Shown here: positions 20,613 to 27,366 of the stretch, in pieces | Numbering within the stretch: position 1 is the first letter of the stretch | How the letters are laid out: every line of letters begins with the position of its first letter | Assembly (NCBI GenBank): GCA_000226015.1 | Contig: JH153179.1 | Span: 46,672 to 74,037, forward strand | Direction: 5' to 3' | Source of the DNA: Mnemiopsis leidyi | Lineage: Eukaryota > Ctenophora > Tentaculata > Lobata > Bolinopsidae | Length of the DNA: 27,366 nt | The notes under the pieces: model-generated | The model's database searches: none | What the model saw: only the letters and a program-made list of their open reading frames with translations | Told to the model about the DNA's origin: nothing | Program-made: the position numbers and the translations under genes

Positions 20613-21793
20613 CGTGGTTTTTGTAATTCTCTTCTTGACTCGAGTAATAGACATAGGATTTTAATAGCAATGCATCTATATATTTCTGTGTGACAACACC
20701 ATCATCAGGACATAACACTAAAAATTACTGGTTAGAACTTAAATAATCACAGTACTTTAAAAGTGTCCAACTCACGATCAAAATATCAGCTTCATCAAAT
20801 TCAATCTTGGCACGCACCACGCTACTTAAATGAATTTTGTGTCAGTAGAATCATGAATCTATACCTACCTCGAAGTCGAAAGAGATTCAAGTGAGATTAA
20901 AAGTTCTGTTATTAAAAAGTTATTTAAAGTTCTGTTATTAAAGGTTATTAAAAAGTTATTAAATGTTCTGTTATATTGGCTCATGTTCCCTTCTGTTTTA
21001 GCAACCTAACCAATTAACCTCAGTCCAATCTACAATTGCGCCTTTTGTATGTACGTGAACCTACGTTTGACAATGCGCGTTCCATGGATGTGTGGATTCT
21101 CTGAATCGTGTGACCGATTCACATGTTTTGGGCACATAGAGTTGTTTAGAATTTAATCACGAGGGCAGCCTAGATCTCACTACTAAGTACTATATCTAGA
21201 TATCTACATCCACTATATCTAGAAATAGGGATGTTTCTTATTCTAACCTGCTGGCACTATGTTTCTCAGTGATATGGATTATGGATAAATTAGAGGCAGT
21301 TGTCTGGATAAATTTCGAAACATGGCAGTTTACAATCCAGAAGAGTGATTTGCAGCTTTCAGTTTGCAAAATAAGACAAAAACACCTCTTACAACGGGCA
21401 AACATACAAGCAAACACACATAGTAACATATCATTGTGCTTGACTTAAATATGAGCTCTACAAAATACAAAAACATCATGTTTGTACTTAAAACTTGAAC
21501 AATATCAGTTGAACACAGGGGACTTAGTAATGTTTTACAAGGATCAATCTCACATGATAAACTAACTGCACTGGGAAGTAAATTTTAAACATAAGAACAA
21601 TTTATCTGCAAACTGTTTTAAGGAATTAGAGATAGCTGTATAAACTGAAAGCTGTAACAATGACAACCACAAATTACTTACCAGTAACAGAGGCCAGGTC
21701 GGTCAGTAAGAGATCAGCGTTACCGTTACTCCCGGCTCCAATACTGACAGATACTATCGGTCTACCTCGGTTGTTTCTCAGTACGCACTCAAC
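20613..21793 (-). CDS. Gene D: unrecognised protein, separate exons only
   Basis: Two strong minus-strand exons and one smaller one are visible. 21793-21682 has acceptor GACACAG and donor GTAAGT, and encodes VECVLRNNRGRPIVSVSIGA and on to LLLTDLASVT, phase 0 to 1. 20824-20776 has donor GTGAGT and encodes SVVRAKIEFDEADILI, phase 2 to 0. 20717-20613 has donor GTAAAC and encodes LCPDDGVVTQKYIDALLLKS and on, phase 1 to 1. The phases do not all join directly, so exons are missing or one border is wrong. If the last exon starts instead at GTCACACAG (about 20697) it joins in phase 0. A frame at 21250-21360 ending AGCAG-GTTAGA would supply a phase-2 donor. I do not recognise the family. The gene converges on gene C. 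Confidence 0.5.
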
Positions 21794-21839
21794 CTGTGTC
21801 AGGGTATATTTGTTAGACGTTGTTAGGAATTAAAGAAAC

Positions 21840-22275
21840 TTTGTAAAATATAGATATTTATAAGACCACAAAAACACCGGTTTTGTGGTGTTTATATCAC
21901 TATTGGGATATTTCTCATCTGAAACAAACCGTTGCCTAGGGCTATAATCGGGAGACCTTAGCGTCAACCCTAACACTAACCTTAAAAAATATAATTTATA
22001 GGGTTAAAGCGACTGTTAAAGTTAGGGATATGTTGACTAGTTGGCGGACTTTGATTGACATCATTTAAGTTTAACCAGACATCAGCGGACTATGGTGGAC
22101 AATTATTTGTCGGACTATCCGCAATTTGATGGTACATCGTATAGACATTTTTAATTCAACGCTTATTTTACTCCGGTGTGTCCAACAGCAACGTTGTTAC
22201 ACTGTAACTGACTAATTACAGAAGCTGGGTAGACCCAGTTACACACTTACACGTTATCAGTTACAATATCCTGCG
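21840..22275. other. Gene D upstream region, no exon placed
   Basis: No supported exon. It contains a CACAAAACACCGGTTTTGTGGTGT-type imperfect hairpin at about 21868-21892 and CCCTAACACTAACC/GGGTTAAAG mirror-like stretches at about 21968-22030. Confidence 0.4.
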
Positions 22276-22283
22276 ACCTTAGA

Positions 22284-22572
22284 GTTTTCAAGTGGGGAGG
22301 GCCGACCTTTTCAGGTCCTCAATTCGAGCAAGCTCGACTCCCAGAGGTGTGCACTGATTGGTAACGGGTGTGGTATGTCGTTCTGGGTGGGCTGAAGAAT
22401 CAACCAAGCTACATGATGTGTACGGAGCAGATATTTGAATGAACACGATTTCCACTGATAGTAAATTTATAAAATTTATGGACTGGCACCGTGCCGAGTC
22501 GGGTACGATCCGACAACCTCTGCATTGTCTAGAGGAGTGCTCTACCAATTGCATCAAAGTATGCTCATTTCT
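22284..22572 (-). mobile_element. tRNA-derived SINE (copy 1)
   Basis: On the minus strand, an A-box-like TGATGCAATTGGTAGAGC is followed by an anticodon-type stem (CCTCT and AGAGG) and a T-arm with a perfect 5-bp stem (GTCGG, loop ATCGTAC, CCGAC). After about 150 bp of body it ends with CTGAAAAGGTCGG and CCCCACTTGAAAAC. The acceptor stem does not pair, so it is not a working tRNA. The tail is shared with a second copy at the end of the window (27301-27337), which identifies a repeat family. Confidence 0.65.
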
Positions 22573-23185
22573 CACTCGATGTCGGCAACAACTGTTTTAC
22601 GTCATCAGTATTAACTGTTCTAAAATCATCTTAAAGACACCCTTGCGACAGAAAAAAGAAGGAAAATGGACATCGACTCATTGTATCAACTTCTTTGTCT
22701 TCAATGGTTTTTGATGTCGTTTAAAATTCAGCAGGCTTCTAAGATCACTGAGATTTCAAACAACCTATCTGCCTATCTTTAGAGGTATTGAAGATGATAG
22801 GACTGATGACTGATCTAGCTCGAGCATAACGAAATTCATGAAACAAAGAGATTGGAGGGGCATCACAGAATTTGCTGGACTAAATGTGAGTTCAATTAAT
22901 GGATTGTAACTGATACAGAATCGGTAAATCTAATACTACCTTCAAGTTGAAATAAATATTTTCAATTCAAGCGAGATGATTATCATGCCAGATGTTACAA
23001 TAATTTTGTGCCATGAATAATTACAGATCTGTCGTACAGAAAGTTGAATGGATACAAACAAGATTGAATAACACAAGTCAAAGGGACAAAGATGTCGGTA
23101 CTTAATCAAGGACAAGTAGTATAGAACATTGTTCTAGCTATTTAAATACATAGGCTTCTTAAAATCAAACAGTAGCAACTAGCTC
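22573..23185. other. Intergenic, no gene seen
   Basis: No exon-like frame, repeat array or RNA gene supported on either strand. Confidence 0.5.
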
Positions 23186-23189
23186 TAGC

Positions 23190-23470
23190 TCGTTTCCAGT
23201 GGCAAAACTAAACACGGTTTGTTTACAGTAGAAACACAGCTTTCTTTAGTAGCAACACAGATCGTTTCCAGTAGCAGAACATCTTGTTTCCAGTAGTAAA
23301 ACATCTTGTTTCCAGTAGCAACACAGCTTGTTTCCAGTAGTAAAACAACTTGTTTCCAGTAGTAAAACAACTTGTTTCCAGTAGTAAAACAACTTGTTTC
23401 CAGTAGTAACACAGCTTGTTTTAAGTTGTAACACAGCTCGTTTCCAGCTCGGCAACACAGCTCCTTTTTA
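23190..23470. repeat. 22-bp minisatellite
   Basis: About 12 units of AACTTGTTTCCAGTAGTAAAAC with variants (CAGCTCGTTTCCAG, CAACACAGC). Minus-strand frames of the LLETSCFTTGNK type are its translations. Each unit contains TTTCCAG, which resembles an acceptor, but no neighbouring exon was found. Confidence 0.9.
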
Positions 23471-23913
23471 GCAGTAATACAGCTAGTATTCAGTTCGGTT
23501 TTACAGCTGTAGTACAACCGTTTAGTGCAGCTTGAATATAATTTCTATACCGTGTCTGTAGTTTGTTCCTTCGTTTTACTTTCTTGGTGATCATTGAATA
23601 TTGATTAAGAAATAAGTAAACAATGTTAAGAATCCTGTTCAATTATCGTAACCCAAGAGTACAATGTATTTTGGGTGGAAATCTTGAATATTTTAAAACC
23701 AAAACTAAGATTATCTTTTACCGAACGCAGTATAAGAGCAGTGACCTGTGACAAGTATAAGAAGTGACTAGTTAGTTAGTCTTAATGTATTCACTTCAGA
23801 AAGCCTTGGCCTTGCATGTATGTAGGTCAATCCATACAACCTACACGCAATCAACTCATGAACTGTGCTTTGACAGGTCAGTTCAATAGGTCAGTTTAAA
23901 TCAAGGATTTTCC

Positions 23914-26900
23914 ATGATCGAGCTGATAACAATGGTCCTGATTGGGGCTACTGCTGCAAATCAAGGTTAGTTCGAGATATTGTGATGAAAATTGATATTA
24001 TACAAAACATTTTGTACGATGGTAATAGAGAATTGCAATATAATTGAATTGACAAAGAACTCATTTGAATGTAAACTAATGCATTTAATATTAACAACAA
24101 AATGTAATCAAAGCAGGCAGTTGGACAGCAGTACCACAACCTTACAAGCAGATAGATCTGGAGACTACTCCACTGGAGATAAAGACAGATAGTGCTGTAG
24201 AAATTGGAGATTATGTGAAAGTGTTCTTCTATACCTCACAGGGATATATAGTAGGAGGAGTTTACCTCCACTTAAACTCCACCCTGCAGTACTGGATGGA
24301 CTGGTGCGGCACATCCTATACTGACTTTCCAACCAACCCGCCTGCTGATGTAAACAAGGTTTGGAGGATAAGTATAACAAGAACCTCAGGTGTCAGACTA
24401 CAGATACACTGTAACGATGTAGAGGTACTGAACATCCTCATGTCAGACACAACGTGTAGCTATAGAAACTGGAACACGTACTGGAACAAAGATATAGAGA
24501 AAATGTACTTTGATTCTAGTGACACTGCATCTGACTACTACAAGTTGTCTCATCAAGGTGACTTGTATTGCACCATAAGCTCATGTAACGGCTATTTCTC
24601 TAATTTCATATTCTATTGGTATTAATGAAATTTGATAAGCGAAAAAAATAAGAAAACGTAACTTTTCAGGTGCAAGTGGTCCAATATCCACACAATTAAA
24701 CTTTTATATCTCAGATAGCTGGATACCTGTAAAGCTTGAGTTTAATCTGGAGACTACTCCACTGGAGATAAAGACAGATAGTTCTATAGGAAGTGGAGAT
24801 TATGTGAAAGTGTTCTTCTACACTTCACAGGGAGATAACGCAGGTGGAGTTTACCTCAAATTCTCCTCCACCCTGCAGTATTGGATTTACAGGTGCAGCA
24901 CATCCTGGACTAACTTTCCAACCAACCCGCCTGCTGATGTAAACAAGGTTTGGAGGATAAGTATTACAAGAACCTCAGGTATCAGACTACAAATACACTG
25001 TAACGATGTAGAGGTACTGAACATCCTCATGTCAGACACAACGTGTGGCAGTAGTTCCTGGAGCACTTACTGGAACAAAGATATAGAGAAGATGTACTTT
25101 AGTAAAAGTGACACGGCATCTGAATACTACAGACCGTACCTAAGGCCAGGTAAATAGTAATCAATTACCTTAGGGGACATTTAAAACGCTCGAAATGCGA
25201 CGGTTTACAAAGAATATGCCATATTTTCGGACAGCCAAAATGTCGGTTTTTAAGAATAAAATCCGTCGAAACGATTCATCATCTCTACGATAAGTTTTTG
25301 ATATAAATCATAAGACAAATGAACACAAGTATTCGATCATTAATATCGAAGTAATTAGTAATAAACTTACAGTATTTAATAGTAAAGTGCTACAATACAT
25401 AAACGGTTGAAAGAAAACAAGAAATTTAAAGAAAACAAGAAATTTTATTTTATGGCACAATCAATGAATATCAAATATCATATAACATGCAAATAAATAA
25501 GACATATTAATATCATATAGTCAAGCAAATGATTGATCATGAGAGACGAGGTTTGCTTGTCACCACTGCAAAAAAGTTGTATGGCTGTAGGATGTGGATT
25601 GTGGGGTTAAAAACTGAGGATTCAGTCTACTTATCGATGTGATTTTTCGGTTAGACACTGATGCTTCGGTTAGAAAATGATGTTTCTGTCAAAAAATGGA
25701 TGGCCGCAGAAAAATCGTTTCCAACCGAAAAATACTTCTGGCCGAAATTTCTGAAATCGTCCTACCAGTTAAAAAACTTTTTTGCACCTATGTTGCTTGT
25801 TGCTCAGTTGGTGACAGTCGGATATTTTTCCAGTTGAAGGAGGCATGGTCTGTTACACTTACTACTTCATGTGCCACAACGGTGAAATTTCTTCAGTAGT
25901 GGTGGACAGCAGATACCGTCGGTTTTCCAATGTCTTCCGGAGGATTGGAATTAATGCTGAAGCTAACGTAAAAAGGCCTTGGAGATTTGTATTTGTATTT
26001 TGCTACACCTGTATCAGGCTTTTACAGTCACACTGAAAGAGCTCCTAGAAAATTCTAGATCTTTTAACGGAGACCCTCCTCATTTAACCCTCAATCACGG
26101 TTTTTCGGTCATTTGGCTGAGTCGACCGAAGAAGATTGCATAGGCAAATGCCCTTATCGCACTCCTCTAGGATTGGCGGATCTTGGACTCGAACCCCTGA
26201 TCTTCTGCATAAAAAGACGGGGTAGATGATATACCATTACACCACCAACCCATATCGTCTATAAGTGAAACAGCTGATCAGAGAAGCATACACCTGGGTG
26301 TTCACTGGAGAACAACCCGACAGAGACAAACCGGTCCCACTGGAAGAAAATGATGAAGAAGAAATCGACTGATAATTTTGATTTTACTCCGAATATGATT
26401 TCATCATTTTTCTCAAATATTGAGTTTCTTTTTCTTGAAAAAAGGAAAGGTTAAAAAGTTACAAGTACAAACACCCTGATTTAATTCGATGTCCGAAATG
26501 TGGCGGTTTTTGAAAAAAATTGCCATTATTTTGCCCGATCATTTTTTCCAGTCGCCAGAGTTTGTTCCGACTTAAATATGTCTCCTAAGGTACTCGATTT
26601 AAGCGAGATAAGACAGACACATTGTTTTTTGGTGACGATTTGATAATTGAGTCAAAAAACGTACAAGAATCAGCTATTAAGAGATAACATAAAGGTCCAT
26701 TTCAGTTTCAGATGAATATAAAACTTTAACTCTGAACAAATAACTTTTTCAGTTTGTACCGGACTGAAAACAAACTGGACCAACACGATGGAAACAACAA
26801 CACAGTTCCCAGTAGACCCGGGAACTGTTGTGGAAATCACGTGTACTGACGATAATGTCACCCTCATGGGGGATAGTAAAGTAACATGTACATTGGACAA

Positions 26901-26935
26901 AGATTTCACTTATCTGAACGAGCCGTGGTGTTCAG
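23914..26935 (+). CDS. Gene 2: secreted or receptor-type protein with two domain X copies and a sushi domain
   Basis: Exons 23914-23965 (signal peptide MIELITMVLIGATAANQ), 24117-24557, 24670-25149 and 26753-26935, all phase 1, with donors GTTAGT, GTGACT, GTAAAT and GTATAT. Residues about 19-164 and 166-324 are two copies of domain X, about 80% identical, sharing FPTNPPADVNKVWRISITRT, RLQIHCNDVEVLNILMSDTT and YWNKDIEKMYF. Gene 1 has a distant copy (WR, L-x-I-x-C, EV, then a hydrophobic-W/Y-F near the end). The 26753 exon has four cysteines in the sushi/CCP order (VCTG, ITCTDD, VTCTLD, PWCS). It is 1.6 kb downstream and is assigned by phase and proximity, so it might belong to another gene. A further phase-1 exon may begin at 26991 after a 55-bp intron (ALYSAQSITHWHSNSG, stop at 27153). 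Role inferred: extracellular binding, possibly recognition. Confidence 0.7.
25150..26160 (+). other. Gene 2 intron with degraded frames
   Basis: No phase-1 exon fits. A frame at about 25845-25980 (MVCYTYYFMCHNGEISSVVV) reads somewhat like protein but has no splice or domain support. The CGAAATGCGACGGTTT motif at about 25191 recurs as CGAAATGTGGCGGTTT at about 26493, suggesting an internal intron duplication. A GAAAACAAGAAATTT doublet lies at about 25413-25446. Confidence 0.4.
26170..26251 (-). tRNA. tRNA-like pseudogene or SINE head
   Basis: Minus-strand 82 nt with a 7-bp acceptor stem (GGGTTGG with CCAATCC, one G-U pair), an A-box-like TGGTGTAATGGTATATC and an exact B-box GGTTCGAGTCC. The T-stem does not pair, and five extra bases lie between the T-loop and the acceptor strand. 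The anticodon stem has a mismatch and an 8-nt loop. This is most likely a pseudogene or a tRNA-derived repeat rather than a working tRNA. The anticodon cannot be read with confidence. Confidence 0.55.
26272..26371 (+). pseudogene. Coding-like fragment with acidic end
   Basis: After an AAACAG acceptor-like site, a frame reads LIREAYTWVFTGEQPDRDK and ends in an acidic tail (EENDEEEID) with TGA at 26369-26371. The composition looks like a genuine C-terminus, but there is no upstream partner, and it lies inside the intron before the sushi exon. It may be a terminal exon of another gene or a transposed fragment. Confidence 0.3.
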
Positions 26936-27179
26936 GTATATGTTCACGTTAATCATTCGACATGGGTTTGAAATAGTTCACATTTTACAGATGCTCTGTA
27001 TTCAGCACAGAGCATAACACACTGGCACAGTAACTCAGGAAACGTTCGGTCAGAGATATACCAGCTAAGGGCGGTTATATCTCCTCGCACAAGAACTTTG
27101 TACATTGTACAAATGATAATACATTATAAAATGTCTTACAAGCGCATTATTAAGTAACTGCAATTAGGCAGTTTTNTTA

Positions 27180-27366
27180 AAAAACAGCTGTCCAGGGTTC
27201 GATCCCCGGCTTTGGCAAGTCGGCCAGCCACTAGACTGTGTCTAGAATAGCTTGCCTGGTAATTTGATGCACAGTTCATATTACCCCCTTAAGGGGGGGG
27301 TTGAAAAAGGTCGACCTTTCGTGCCCCACTTGGAAACATAATAACTTTTAAAATTACCTAAAATAA
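27180..27366 (+). mobile_element. tRNA-derived SINE (copy 2), cut by the window end
   Basis: A B-box GGTTCGATCCC at 27196-27206 in a T-arm-like context is followed by about 95 bp of body, then TTGAAAAAGGTCGACC and GCCCCACTTGGAAAC (27300-27337). The tail matches the minus-strand tail of the element at 22284-22572. The A-box side is unclear; a single N lies at 27176. Confidence 0.6.

Noticed and set aside
21238..21429. Minus-strand frame with HVSKFIQTTASNLSIIHI as a gene D exon
   Set aside because: The donor AGCAG-GTTAGA is plausible, but no acceptor gives a phase that joins the exon at 21682, so it is only mentioned under gene D.
23185..23517. Minus-strand 110-residue frame with LLETSCFTTGNK repeats
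   Set aside because: It mirrors the 22-bp minisatellite and has no start, splice or domain support.
24215..24625. Intronless end of gene 2 (stop after FSNFIFYWY)
   Set aside because: A phase-1 donor at 24557 leads into a second homologous exon after 112 bp, which explains the data better; the extra tail is intron read-through.
26170..26251. Functional tRNA gene
   Set aside because: The T-stem does not pair, extra bases follow the T-loop and the anticodon stem is mismatched, despite a good acceptor stem and B-box.

Overview
The window looks like animal nuclear DNA, AT-rich, with standard-code genes split by short GT-AG introns (55 bp to about 1.7 kb). Supporting signs are phase-1 exons each carrying one extracellular domain (ephrin-receptor-like Cys-rich, discoidin-like, sushi), Pol III tRNA-derived SINE pieces, TTAGGG-type telomeric motifs inside an intron, and many tandem repeats. 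The domain style suggests a non-vertebrate, probably marine, metazoan. I cannot name the phylum or species. All gene models were built by eye from reading frames, splice consensus and intron-phase agreement, with no homology search.

Layout. 1-3.7 kb is non-genic: short repeats, a foldback cassette, a 35-bp minisatellite and a decayed inverted-repeat unit. 3.7-6.0 kb holds minus-strand gene A (basic coiled-coil-like protein), with a roughly 1.1-kb repeat element in an intron. 6.86-8.79 kb holds plus-strand gene 1: signal peptide, an unnamed domain X, a Cys-rich module, a discoidin-like domain and a second Cys-rich module. 8.82-9.12 kb is a foldback element carrying hexamer repeats. 10.08-15.13 kb holds minus-strand gene B (at least nine exons, unrecognised protein). 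A two-exon plus-strand gene for a small secreted peptide, with its own TATA box, is nested in one of gene B's introns. 15.7-16.2 kb is a long GACA array with a sequence gap. 17.6-20.14 kb holds plus-strand gene C, a five-exon model of 348 residues ending in a CxxC/CxxC zinc ribbon. 20.6-21.8 kb has exons of minus-strand gene D. 22.28-22.57 kb is a SINE. 23.9-27 kb holds plus-strand gene 2: signal peptide, two tandem copies of domain X and a sushi exon. The window ends in a second SINE copy.

The most unusual feature is that tandem repeats sit on splice junctions. Six junctions in genes B and C have the last or first few exon bases, the splice site and the start of the intron copied in tandem, 2 to about 10 times. 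This gives rows of decoy donor or acceptor sites next to the real one. One exon of gene B (11256-11399) has such an array on both sides. The second theme is that genes 1 and 2 share the unnamed domain X and combine it with adhesion or recognition modules. They look like two members of a secreted or cell-surface family, but their 3' ends are not resolved here.
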